64,000 nucleotides of DNA from an uncultured Prevotella sp. (GTDB taxonomy: Bacteria; Bacteroidota; Bacteroidia; Bacteroidales; Bacteroidaceae), in contig UQZX01000003.1 of NCBI GenBank assembly GCA_900545525.1, positions 62,001-126,000 of the forward strand, read 5' to 3'. Below, piece after piece: positions 54,801 through 63,014 of the stretch (its first letter is position 1; each line of letters begins with the position of its first letter). The notes under the pieces were generated by a model. That model was given only the letters and a program-made list of their open reading frames with translations, had not been told where the DNA came from and made no database searches. Made by a program: the position numbers and the translations under genes.

Positions 54801-57800
54801 GCTATGCTCCATTCCGTCAGCGTTCCGCCAGGCTCCGTGGTGGATGTCCTGCGCCCCCAACCGTCGTATGTGTGTGTTGTGGTAAGAATGTTGTCAGGCT
54901 CTGTGACATCGCTCTCTTCCAAAAGGTTGCCCCACATATCGTAAGCGAAGGTGTTTACTGCCGATGACGGGCTTTCGTATGTCTTTGTCACAAACCGCCC
55001 GCTCGCATCATACTCATTGTGCTTTGTAACGGCTACGACGCCCCGTCCCGCCTGCTGTGAAGACAGCACGTTGCCGTATGCGTCGTACGTTGCCGATGTT
55101 ACGAGCTGCATGTCCGTGCCGCTGTGTTCCGTTTTCGTTGTCACGTTTCCCCTGTCATCGTAGGCATATTCCGTCACATCCGTGAAAGGCACGGCGCTGT
55201 CAGCATGCTTCTGCGTTGCCGTTACGGTTGCCGGAAGCCATCTGCCGCCTCTTTTTTCATATCCCGAATATGCAGTCCGGCGGTACATGCCGTCACCGCC
55301 GTACAGTATGGTCTTTTCCGTAACCACTCCTTTTGCCGTATCGTATGTTGCAGACGACATGGTGCGGTTGCCGTCAAGGTCAACAGCCTCTGTCCCGGAC
55401 ACGTATGCAAAATAGTTTCCGTTGCCCGTATCGGCAACCGTTGTGCGTGACACCGTTTCCGATGTGCTGCCGCCTATTGTTGTCACCGACCTCACTTCTG
55501 TCGGTATAAGGTGCCTGCCGTCACGCTGCACCACTGTCTGCGTCTCCTTTATCTTGGCTGTGGTGTTCTCTTTTGTCACCTCGGTAAAGCCGAGCATGCC
55601 TTTTCCGGCAATATGCAGTTTAAGACCTCCGTACCTGTATTTTAAGTATTGTATGCCTGCCGCCCCGTTGTCAAAGCTTGCCGAAGACACTACGGCAACG
55701 GGCAGGCAATAGGTGTTCAGCGGATATGCCCCGTCGTCTGCCCTTGTGTATACAGAAGGCATGGCAGCACTTTCATACTGTATTCTTATTCCACGCCCCA
55801 GCCCGTCGGTTATCTTCTTTATCTTTCCCAATCCCGGCACAGACGTGCCCATGCTGTACACATGTATCTTCTCGTCAAGCGTTTCAGACGATGTATTTAT
55901 CATCGTGCCGTAGTTTGCAAGCTCAACCGCTCCGTCGCCGTTGAAATCGCCAAGCACCAGATAGCCTTGTGTGGCGTCCTCGGGATGATATTTTTCCGTT
56001 TCCTTGAACACCTTGAGCGTCGTCCCGTCAGAATAGAGCCACTTCATCGTTGTACTTGTGTAGTCATTACGTCCGCTTATCCCGCCGTGATGTTTATAAT
56101 TGGCTTTCGACACAAACACGTCCGACTTGCCGTCGCTGTTCATGTCCCATACAAGTATGGAGAACTTGTCATCGTCCTTCGATGTGGACTGGTCGCTCCT
56201 GTTCAGGTCCTCCGAGCGTCCGTGCGTGAACGTCCCGTCACCGTTGTTGCGCGCAATGCGCAGCCATGTCTCTGGCGACACGTTGTATACAAAGTCCATA
56301 AGCCCGTCGCCGTCGAAGTCGCCCTGCTGCACGCGCCAGTTGTTCCCGAAGTCGGTTCCCGTCTTCTTGTTGTCTTCCGTAAAGCACTGCCCCGATGGCG
56401 TGCTGCCGTTGTTATAATATATGGTATGCCCGCCGTTATAAAGCAGTATGATGTCCGTAAGCCCGTCGTTGTTGTAGTCGGCGGTGAACAGCTTCTCCGG
56501 TTTCGACGGCAGGACGAATTGCAAACCAGTAAGTTTTGCTTTTCCATCTTCCGCATGCTGAAATATTTTACCGTGGTAATATCCGTCTTTGGGGGTTGTC
56601 TCCACAAAAAGCACATCGTCCTTTCCGTTGCCGTCTGCATCGAACGTGCAGAACAGCGGGCACTCTGTCGATGCCGTTAACGGTATATAAGGTTTATTGA
56701 TGTTTGCGGTGTTGCCGGATTTAATGTTCTTTCCCAAAAGAGTATATAAGATTAAGCCACGGCTTTCACCATCCTCAGTATATAACGGAAAAAGCAAATC
56801 GTTATATCCGTCACCGTCAAAATCCAACACGGATGTACCACCGATGACTGATATCCAGCCCAAAGCGGCAATTGTCTCCTGCAACTCAAACTTGATGGGA
56901 TAGTCGTAAGTAACAATATTATTATCGCCGACGCGACTCCTGCTTACATATACTAATGTGCGATAGTGCCAATCAGTTACCCCACCCCCTTGGTTGTCGA
57001 TAATGCGTGCCTGCGACACCCTGATAATATCGCTTACCCCGTCGCCATTCAGGTCGGCAGCGGCAAACTGCCTTGAGTTTTCCTGTACATAGCTTGAAGC
57101 ATCTTTGGTTGGTACGTCGAGCGAACGTCCTGACACATACATGTCACCAATGAAGTTCCAGTCAATCTTTATCGGACTGAGCCGTTTGCCGTACCGGTCA
57201 AGCTCGTCTATCTGCACAAGGCGCGAAAACTGTGCGTATCCCTTGTCCGATGCCTCGTCGTATTTCAGCTCATAACGGCGGAATGTCACCCCGTCTGTGG
57301 CGGTTGTTATGTCCGTCAGCACCACGTCGGCATAGCCTTGGCGGTCTTCAACGGTAAAGGGACGTGCCCTGTCGCCGAGGCTTCTGTAACCGAATGTCAC
57401 CGTATTTGTTATCCCCCGGCTGACGCTGTTGTTCGTTCCGTATGTTATGACGGTGGGGCGTATGTTAAGGTTTGTCGTCTCATAACTGTATGTAATACAA
57501 TTCTGATACACATCTTCCGCATAACTTATATGCCATGAGGCTATGCGCTGTGCCCCGTTCTTGTTGATGTAACTAAGGCGTGACGATACCGAACTTCCAT
57601 ATTTATATATGGTGCCGTCTGCCGCATGCACCTCAAACCATGTGTTGGCAGTAGTGTCGCTGTATGTGCCGTGCATGATTACCGTTGTATACGGGTCGCC
57701 CTCAACGGTATACACCGCCCCGTCGCAGAAGTGTGTGCCGCTTTGCAGAATAAGCCGTTTTCCGTCAAGAAAAAGGTTGTCGGCGTTTGTATAGGTGATG

Positions 57801-58342
57801 CCGCGCAACGCACCGTCGTCGTACAGGTTGCTTCCGCCGCGCGTTATAGCAGACAGACCGCCGATGCCGAAGCCATAACCCGCAAGTCCCCATCCCGTCT
57901 GACTGTTATACGACAGGCTTATCGCAGGCATCAGAGCACCGCCGTTGGGGCACTCAATGCTCACACTGTACACTGCCGCCCCCATGCTGTTGACATCGAA
58001 CGCCCCCTTCGGCGTACCTACGGCATATTTGTTTTCGGTGTCAACAGGTATGTCGTCTTCATCTTCAGGAGGATATATAGGCTCTATTGGAGTGTCCGGT
58101 ACAGGAGGGTCAACCGGAAACTCCGGTTCTATAGGATTAAGACCATAACCTTTGGAAAGGTCCACATGCAGACGGGTTGTGTCCGGATCTGTTTTATTTT
58201 GCCATATATTATATACTATGTCCTTTCCTGACAATGTTGCCGGAAAGGCTGTTGCTCCGGAAAAAACGCCGCATGCAATGAGCAGCGACAATTGTATTGT
58301 CCTTATAATTGCGCTACATGTCATTTCTTTGTTATTTTCCAA
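51836..58342 (-). CDS. SpvB/VCBS/YD-repeat Rhs toxin with GIY-YIG-like C-terminus
   Basis: 2168 residues. Signal peptide about 1-33; a Pro/Glu/Asp-rich linker (about 68-100); an SpvB-like domain (from GTPKGAFDVNSMGAAVYSV); seven VCBS/FG-GAP calcium sites between about 430 and 830 (DLNGDGVSD, DFDGDGYND, DADGNGKDD, DYNNDGLTD, DFDGDGLMD, DMNSDGKSD, DFNGDGAVE); YD repeats (about 1000-1600); the Rhs core ending LKYTDPSGE near 1852; a Gly/Ala-rich hydrophobic pre-toxin region (1860-2050); and a C-terminal domain (about 2075-2168) with SVYVGRDADGNVRYVGIT, R and EHLKSG, i.e. a GIY-YIG-type nuclease. The N-terminal half resembles the B/C cocoon of Tc toxins fused in one chain. No VgrG, PAAR or T6SS gene is near, so export relies on the Sec signal plus an unknown outer-membrane route. 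Confidence 0.88.
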   Translation of the reverse strand: MENNKEMTCSAIIRTIQLSLLIACGVFSGATAFPATLSGKDIVYNIWQNKTDPDTTRLHVDLSKGYGLNPIEPEFPVDPPVPDTPIEPIYPPEDEDDIPVDTENKYAVGTPKGAFDVNSMGAAVYSVSIECPNGGALMPAISLSYNSQTGWGLAGYGFGIGGLSAITRGGSNLYDDGALRGITYTNADNLFLDGKRLILQSGTHFCDGAVYTVEGDPYTTVIMHGTYSDTTANTWFEVHAADGTIYKYGSSVSSRLSYINKNGAQRIASWHISYAEDVYQNCITYSYETTNLNIRPTVITYGTNNSVSRGITNTVTFGYRSLGDRARPFTVEDRQGYADVVLTDITTATDGVTFRRYELKYDEASDKGYAQFSRLVQIDELDRYGKRLSPIKIDWNFIGDMYVSGRSLDVPTKDASSYVQENSRQFAAADLNGDGVSDIIRVSQARIIDNQGGGVTDWHYRTLVYVSRSRVGDNNIVTYDYPIKFELQETIAALGWISVIGGTSVLDFDGDGYNDLLFPLYTEDGESRGLILYTLLGKNIKSGNTANINKPYIPLTASTECPLFCTFDADGNGKDDVLFVETTPKDGYYHGKIFQHAEDGKAKLTGLQFVLPSKPEKLFTADYNNDGLTDIILLYNGGHTIYYNNGSTPSGQCFTEDNKKTGTDFGNNWRVQQGDFDGDGLMDFVYNVSPETWLRIARNNGDGTFTHGRSEDLNRSDQSTSKDDDKFSILVWDMNSDGKSDVFVSKANYKHHGGISGRNDYTSTTMKWLYSDGTTLKVFKETEKYHPEDATQGYLVLGDFNGDGAVELANYGTMINTSSETLDEKIHVYSMGTSVPGLGKIKKITDGLGRGIRIQYESAAMPSVYTRADDGAYPLNTYCLPVAVVSSASFDNGAAGIQYLKYRYGGLKLHIAGKGMLGFTEVTKENTTAKIKETQTVVQRDGRHLIPTEVRSVTTIGGSTSETVSRTTVADTGNGNYFAYVSGTEAVDLDGNRTMSSATYDTAKGVVTEKTILYGGDGMYRRTAYSGYEKRGGRWLPATVTATQKHADSAVPFTDVTEYAYDDRGNVTTKTEHSGTDMQLVTSATYDAYGNVLSSQQAGRGVVAVTKHNEYDASGRFVTKTYESPSSAVNTFAYDMWGNLLEESDVTEPDNILTTTHTYDGWGRRTSTTEPGGTLTEWSIAWGKSYDFRYCIGETSTSKPWVNTWYDECSRETCVQSIGEKYVNIRKRTIYDKKGNVSRTVGKTGNLTVTEDFTYDERGRILTSTSSTGKTAEYGYGNRSVVCTVAGRGYTKTYDAWGNITSSSDPISEVEYRYSSIGKPESVSTNGTEVTMTYDAAGNKTSLTDPDAGTSTYTYAADGRLLTERDGRDVETAYSFDASGRVISSVAGDITTTYTYGTSGFGAQRIIRKETGGNSVEYTYDSYGRVVEEQRNIKNQGTYTFSHTYNSDNLLEKTSYPGGLEVRYVYDEFGFRTQVLANDSALCSVDDYDGLSYITSFMGGLKATDTRDERGFMCRRSLLCGTDTLEALSLNYEGSTGNLLSRKRNSSAEETFGYDSLDRLVSVSIGGEETMGMVYAPNGNILNKTGIGNYEYDASYKPHAVTAVENTGNKIPEGPLGTTYNDIGKIKRINFSMLSNLETGNELLKDTMTLGADPIGPRTLSTMGGISRPGNNWDVLGEVITRPYIMDFLYGPDGGRWYSSLSNNGRVISSTVYAGDYEKVTDHGVTREYYYLDGNTVVIKQDGVFKPYVAFTDNLGSILAVVDADGSKVFEASYDAWGKQSVALNKIGLKRGYCGHEMLPRFNLINMNGRLYDPDLGRFLSPDNFVQMPDNSQNFNRYSYCLNNPLKYTDPSGEAFGIDDVVFACILGGAINLTINLIEGNVKNVGHGVALFATGALAGGCALLGQVGVSAIIVGVGNSILNQGFNNGWNNIDWGQVGMSGSTALLTSYLGGQLGNMLSKPLENLTSSISNTVLKNVTYNSLCNAATGFALGTGFSLINGNGFDLSSAFGAGLESAGMGFLTGAMSGFATGVKQVQNEKEQSSSNKSSNYGLPENVAKETLNSLQTPTGSGTNSVYVGRDADGNVRYVGITERDPQIRFNEHLKSGTNRSKLQYKTIDGTGKLSRIQSRIIEQNLINMYGLGKNNGILFNIRNSISPLNWNKYGIKNK
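52783..53758. repeat. 976-bp direct repeat, copy in the full-length Rhs gene
   Basis: Aligned without gaps to 50216-51191 in the orphan gene at an offset of 2567 bases; I saw two base differences, both in the first 100 bases. It covers the last YD repeats and the Rhs core and ends exactly where the two toxin tips begin to differ. Confidence 0.85.
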
Positions 58343-58767
58343 GTTTCCGACATTCCGTTTATTGTAATTCTCATAAGATACACGCCGTTCTGCATGTTCC
58401 CCATGTCTATTACTGTGCTGCCATTGTCCATGTCACGCTGCATCACCAATTCTCCCTGTACAGAATACATATCTATTCGGCATCTGTCATCGGTCTTCAA
58501 GCCATTAACGGATGCCACAATCCTGTTCCCGTCGTCATTGTTATGTATGTCTGCCGTATATTTGCCGTCAAATCCACGGTTGTTTTTCCCTCTTGGTGCC
58601 TTATGCGGGGCTTCGGGAGCTTTCTGCGGCTCAATAACAATCTCTCTCTTCGTCCGGTTCCCGGCGGCATCATAACTGTATCTTATCTTGTTTTGTGCAG
58701 ATAAAGATAATGTTACAGAAAACAGGACCGTAATAACAAGCGTCTTTGAGGTATTAGATGATAACAT
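58321..58767 (-). CDS. Small YD-motif protein with T9SS type A tail
   Basis: 148 residues. Signal peptide (about 1-24, ending SLSAQ), then a single YD-like motif (IRYSYDAAGNRTKREI), a short Pro/Lys-rich linker with basic residues, and a classic type IX secretion C-terminal domain (RIDMYSVQGELVMQRDMDNG, NGVYLMRITINGMSETWKI, ending TKK). Its 3' end overlaps the first 22 bases of the Rhs gene, so the two are translated together. It could be a plug, chaperone or surface carrier for the Rhs protein (inference). Confidence 0.8.
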   Translation of the reverse strand: MLSSNTSKTLVITVLFSVTLSLSAQNKIRYSYDAAGNRTKREIVIEPQKAPEAPHKAPRGKNNRGFDGKYTADIHNNDDGNRIVASVNGLKTDDRCRIDMYSVQGELVMQRDMDNGSTVIDMGNMQNGVYLMRITINGMSETWKITKK

Positions 58768-58790
58768 GTTTTTCTAAGGTTTGTCAATTG

Positions 58791-58798
58791 CAAAAATA
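58791..58798 (-). promoter_or_regulatory. -7 box of the T9SS-tail/Rhs operon (TATTTTTG)
   Basis: TAnnTTTG match on the minus strand, 24 bp before the small T9SS-tail gene. It suggests the toxin operon has its own promoter, separate from the export cassette upstream. Confidence 0.45.
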
Positions 58799-58896
58799 CA
58801 AAAAAAGGGAAAAAAGCACAAGAAAATCACCATATATATCCATACACGGGAAACTATTGCATAATATCCTGATAATCAAGATGATATCTTTCAGGC

Positions 58897-58984
58897 TCTA
58901 AAAGACGGCATCTGGCATCCTGAAAGACGGCATTTTACACGCCAAGAGACGGCATATAGGGTTCCCATATACCGCATTCTATTA
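58897..58984. repeat. 22-bp-period repeat array (fourth locus)
   Basis: Four 22-base units in a row starting at 58897, 58919, 58941 and 58963. The shared core is AAAGACGGCAT or a variant (AGAGACGGCAT, ATATACCGCAT). The step is the same as at 23358, 26488 and 39159, although the core differs. It lies between the HlyD gene and the toxin operon. Confidence 0.75.
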
Positions 58985-59060
58985 TCCACTCCTTTGAAAA
59001 AATATAGACATGGTGACAGATACCATAAAAAATATGTTATTTAAATTCACACCAATATAA

Positions 59061-60389
59061 TTAAAACAAAGCCCTTACAGGTTGGACAAACCTATCTATG
59101 AGCTTCATATCTTCAGTGACAATCTGAGCCATTCCGTCCATTTTCTGTATTAGGTCAATCTTCTTTTTGTATGTTGTGATCATGCCATCTGGAAAAGTCA
59201 CATCTATAATATACCCATTACCTGCATCAGGAACAGATGATATATTCCTTATTATTCCTCTCAACATGCCATATTCCATATAAGGAAATCCATTAAGCCT
59301 TACATTAACAGTCTGTCCGGCACGTACTTTACCAAAGCAAACAGACGGTACTGTCATCCTTCCTGTAACCTCGGTACGCCCCAACGGAATAATACTTGCA
59401 ATATGATCACCATTAGCTACACTCTGATTTTCACTCCAATACTTTACAAATGTCAGTTGTCCAGAAACAGGCGACTCTATAATATATCGGTACTTCCACT
59501 GTTCTATAGCCGTTATCAGTTGCTGTCGGCATTGGTTCAACTGCCGTTCATATTCTGCAACTTCATTGTCACGCTGTATGTCAAGTTCTATTATTTGCTG
59601 CTCCATCTGCATTATATCAAGATCTGTACTTGTCAGTGTCGCTTCCGAGCCTCTCCTGTTTTGCTCTGTCTGAAGCCTGCTACGTATTGCGCCTTCATAA
59701 TCTGATTTTGATATAAGTCCTTTTTCATATAGTTTTTCTGTTCTATGTTCGTTGGCATATTCATATTTGGTATCTTCTTTTGCAAGCCTGTTCTTTTCAG
59801 CGAGTTGTTCCCTGTATTTTTTATTTTTTGCAATCTGCGCAGCCAATAAAGTTTTCTTTCTTCCTATGTTATCCGTAATAACATAATGCCTATAGTCCAT
59901 ACATATCATCCGGAATGTCTCATACACCTGTTGCAAGTCTCCAAGGTTATAATTCTTCAATAGCCAACGTTCTTTTACAACCTCTGCACAACTTAACGAC
60001 AAGCTTCTTCTCAACATATCATAAACATCACAAAGGTCTTTATAGCTTGCAGTATTATATATCAACGCTATTGGCTGCCCTCTCTCCACCATACTTTTAT
60101 CCCCTGTAAATATACGGTCAATCCTGCCTTCACTTCTTGCAAAAAGATCTGCCGGAGGATTAAGAGTTGTGATTGTTATCGTCGCATCAACCGTTTGTGG
60201 ATATTTAATAAAACAGCAAGCAACAACAATCCATGATATTATTACTGCCACCAGTGTTATGCCATAACGGATAATCCATGAAGGTAATTTCCCGATGATG
60301 TCAGAAGCTTCATCACTATAGAAAGTATCTTGTAACAGCAGACCTTCATTTAAATCATCTGCATCTACTCTCGACTTTTTACTTGCCAT
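59061..60389 (-). CDS. HlyD-family adaptor of a type I/C39 exporter
   Basis: 442 residues. A cytoplasmic N-terminus, one membrane helix (about 37-60, ITLVAVIISWIVVACCFIKY), lipoyl half-motifs (TLNPPADLFARSEGRIDRIF and IIESPVSGQLTFVKYW), a long coiled coil (about 170-300), and a beta-barrel domain (NVRLNGFPYMEYGMLRGII). It links the ABC transporter encoded just upstream (13 bp) to an outer-membrane partner. Confidence 0.9.
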   Translation of the reverse strand: MASKKSRVDADDLNEGLLLQDTFYSDEASDIIGKLPSWIIRYGITLVAVIISWIVVACCFIKYPQTVDATITITTLNPPADLFARSEGRIDRIFTGDKSMVERGQPIALIYNTASYKDLCDVYDMLRRSLSLSCAEVVKERWLLKNYNLGDLQQVYETFRMICMDYRHYVITDNIGRKKTLLAAQIAKNKKYREQLAEKNRLAKEDTKYEYANEHRTEKLYEKGLISKSDYEGAIRSRLQTEQNRRGSEATLTSTDLDIMQMEQQIIELDIQRDNEVAEYERQLNQCRQQLITAIEQWKYRYIIESPVSGQLTFVKYWSENQSVANGDHIASIIPLGRTEVTGRMTVPSVCFGKVRAGQTVNVRLNGFPYMEYGMLRGIIRNISSVPDAGNGYIIDVTFPDGMITTYKKKIDLIQKMDGMAQIVTEDMKLIDRFVQPVRALF

Positions 60390-60402
60390 AGACCGTTCTC
60401 CT

Positions 60403-62595
60403 TTAATTTCCCAGTTCCAGTTGGTTCTTTATCAGCTTGTAATAATCTCCGCGCCGGTTTATAAGTTCTTCATGAGTGCCTTGTTCCGTTATCTTCCCTT
60501 TGTAAACCACCACAATATTGTCGGCATTCCTTACCGTACTCAGACGATGGGCAACAATAACCACAGTCCTGTTTCTGAAAAGGACATTTAACTTTTCCAT
60601 GATGAAACGCTCATTATTTGCATCAAGTGAATTAGTTGCCTCGTCAAATATCAGGTATTTGGCATCCTTATACGCTGCACGTGCTATAAGAAGCCTCTGT
60701 TTCTGTCCTGTACTAAGTCCATGTCCCTCCATGCCGATTTTTGTATGATACCCCAAAGGAAGTCCGTCTATGAAGTCACCGATATTTGCAGTCTCCACTG
60801 CCCTCCTTACACGTTCCATATTTGGGACATCATCACATACTGCTATATTATTAATTATCGTATCGGAAAAGATAAACCCCTCCTGCATCACGGCTCCACA
60901 CTTTGAGCGCCATACGCTGTCGCTGTATTTGCCAAGCCTGTTTCCACCAAGCATAACCTCACCTTCGGATGGATGATAAAAACCAAGAATAAGCTTTAAC
61001 AAGGTTGTCTTGCCGCTTCCGCTGTTACCCACTATTGCCGTAACCTTATTTGAAGGTATGGTCATACTGATGCCGTCTAACACCTTTTCCGAGTGAAGTC
61101 CTCCATACTGAAAAGTCACATTCCGAAATTCTATATCGGCATTGTCCGGTATCTCACGTATCTTTGGCTGTGCCACCGGTTCTTCATCTTCTTTTCCGTA
61201 TATATCGTTAAGCCGCTCAAGTGATATTTTTGCATCCTGCGTAGACTGTACAAATGTGATGAACTGTGAGACCGGCGCATTCAGTTGCCCCATTATATAT
61301 TGAACGGCTGTCATCATGCCAAGTGTCATGTCACCGTCAATTACGGCTTTTGCCGTAAGAAAAGAAATCATAATATTCTTTATCTGGTCTATAAAAATGC
61401 CACCAACATTCTGTGTCTGTCCTAACATAAGGCTCTTTATGCTAACATTGAATAACCGTGCCTGTATGCGCTCCCATTCCCAGCGTTTCTTCCTCTCACA
61501 GTTGTTCAGCTTTATATCTTGCATACCTGTTACCAGCTGTACTAAATTACTCTGATTGGTCGCCGCCACCTGAAAACGCATATAATCAAGTTTACGCCTG
61601 CGCTTCATAAAAAGCAAAACCCATAGTATATACAATGCACTGCCAAAAACAAAAATTCCGAGAACTTCTAAATTATATCCCGCCATAACAACTCCATAAA
61701 CAACAAATGTGACAACTGCCATCACCATACTGAGCAACGACTCTGTCAAAAAAGACTGTATACGGCTATAATCACCTATGCGTTGCAAAATGTCACCAAC
61801 CATCTTGCTGTCAAAAAAAGATATAGGCAACCGCATGAGTTTGCTTAGGAAGTCGGAAATAAGCGAAATGCTCAAACGCACGGTCATGTGCAACATCAGC
61901 CAGCTGCGTATCAGACCGTTCGCCATCTGCCCCAACACTATCACCAACTGTGACACAAGCATCACAACAATAAAATCAAGATTATTAGTTCCTATACCTG
62001 TATCTACTATAGCTTGGGTCACAAAAGGGAGTATCAGGCTTAATATGCTGCCTACAGCCATTCCGAGCAACAATTGTACTATATAAGCCTTGAACGGTCG
62101 TAAATAGCGTATGAGATACGACAACCCCATAACAGTCCTGTCCTCGTCATACCCGATATTATAAAACTCAGGGGCTGGCTCCAACAATAGTGCCGTGCCG
62201 CACCTTTGAGACTCATGATGCCCTGAGGACAGCCAGCATCTCAGAAAATCTTTTTGAGAATATTCCAACAAGCCGGAAGCTGGGTCTGATAAATAGACCT
62301 TATCTTTCTTTATTTTATAAACTACAACAAAATGTTTCTGATTCCAGTGGACAATACAAGGCAAAGGAGCATCGTTAAACAGTTGTTCCCATGTTATCTT
62401 CACACCTGCTGTATGAAAGCCTATTTTCTCGGCGGCATCGCTTACCCCAAGCATTGATACGCCTTCACGTGTTACATGGCACAGTTCACGCATACGTGCT
62501 GCAGAATAAGATCTACCATAATGTTTCGCGACAATACGAAGACATGTACTGCCGCAATCCATGGCATCCAATTGTTGATAAACAGGAAAACGCAT
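60403..62595 (-). CDS. Peptidase C39 domain ABC transporter (PCAT)
   Basis: 730 residues. An N-terminal C39 peptidase with the triad Cys14 (QLDAMDCGSTCLR), His88 (HWNQKHFVVVY) and Asp104 (VYLSDPASG); six membrane helices at about 165-450; a C-terminal ATPase with Walker A GNSGSGKTTLL (about 522), signature LSTGQKQR (about 626) and Walker B YLIFDEATNSLD. Such exporters cut a double-glycine leader and send the peptide out. All key residues are intact. No double-glycine precursor gene was seen in the window; it may lie beyond base 64,000. Confidence 0.93.
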   Translation of the reverse strand: MRFPVYQQLDAMDCGSTCLRIVAKHYGRSYSAARMRELCHVTREGVSMLGVSDAAEKIGFHTAGVKITWEQLFNDAPLPCIVHWNQKHFVVVYKIKKDKVYLSDPASGLLEYSQKDFLRCWLSSGHHESQRCGTALLLEPAPEFYNIGYDEDRTVMGLSYLIRYLRPFKAYIVQLLLGMAVGSILSLILPFVTQAIVDTGIGTNNLDFIVVMLVSQLVIVLGQMANGLIRSWLMLHMTVRLSISLISDFLSKLMRLPISFFDSKMVGDILQRIGDYSRIQSFLTESLLSMVMAVVTFVVYGVVMAGYNLEVLGIFVFGSALYILWVLLFMKRRRKLDYMRFQVAATNQSNLVQLVTGMQDIKLNNCERKKRWEWERIQARLFNVSIKSLMLGQTQNVGGIFIDQIKNIMISFLTAKAVIDGDMTLGMMTAVQYIMGQLNAPVSQFITFVQSTQDAKISLERLNDIYGKEDEEPVAQPKIREIPDNADIEFRNVTFQYGGLHSEKVLDGISMTIPSNKVTAIVGNSGSGKTTLLKLILGFYHPSEGEVMLGGNRLGKYSDSVWRSKCGAVMQEGFIFSDTIINNIAVCDDVPNMERVRRAVETANIGDFIDGLPLGYHTKIGMEGHGLSTGQKQRLLIARAAYKDAKYLIFDEATNSLDANNERFIMEKLNVLFRNRTVVIVAHRLSTVRNADNIVVVYKGKITEQGTHEELINRRGDYYKLIKNQLELGN

Positions 62596-62621
62596 CGTTT
62601 TTTAATAATATCAATGAAATT

Positions 62622-63014
62622 TTACTTTTCTATTAAAGGCAATGCCGCATCATATTCATTTAAAAGCCGTCTAATTCTCTCTTTATCTGTTTCTTTATGT
62701 TTTTTCTTAAAGAAAAATCGATAAATCTTACGTATCAAGCCTAAAGGTCTGAAACTCATGTCGTCCGGATGTATTCCCAATAATTGCATGTCTATATTTG
62801 ACTGTCGCGGTCTATATCTTTTGGCTTTATTTATTCCATAAACTAGAACTTCTGGCAAAACAGGAACACCACTGTCATAGATTGCAGTATCCTTATTCTC
62901 GACAATGACACCTTCATGCGGCATATCAACAACAAGGGAGTCTTTCATGATTTCACGGCAATTCATTTCTACAAATACGAATAATAATACATATAAGAAC
63001 ACAGGTCTTTCCAT
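62622..63014 (-). CDS. Small protein of the export cassette, unknown function
   Basis: 130 residues, not recognised. The N-terminus is a signal or anchor (PVFLYVLLFVFVEMNC) with a possible lipobox Cys at about 19. The middle (GVPVLPEVLVYGINKAKRYR) recalls a carboxypeptidase-like or plug-adjacent beta strand, and the C-terminus is strongly basic (RKIYRFFFKKKHKETDKERI). Its start directly abuts the stop of the barrel gene, and it ends 26 bp before the ABC gene. Not a typical double-glycine precursor. Confidence 0.6.
   Translation of the reverse strand: MERPVFLYVLLFVFVEMNCREIMKDSLVVDMPHEGVIVENKDTAIYDSGVPVLPEVLVYGINKAKRYRPRQSNIDMQLLGIHPDDMSFRPLGLIRKIYRFFFKKKHKETDKERIRRLLNEYDAALPLIEK

Noticed and set aside
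55649..56680. 343-codon plus-strand frame opposite the VCBS part of the Rhs gene
   Set aside because: The repeats of the sense gene produce long antisense frames; composition is Val/Arg/His-rich with no family features.
51836..58342. Type VI secretion effector assignment for the Rhs protein
   Set aside because: It has a Sec signal and SpvB/VCBS domains, and no VgrG, PAAR, Hcp or Eag gene lies nearby.
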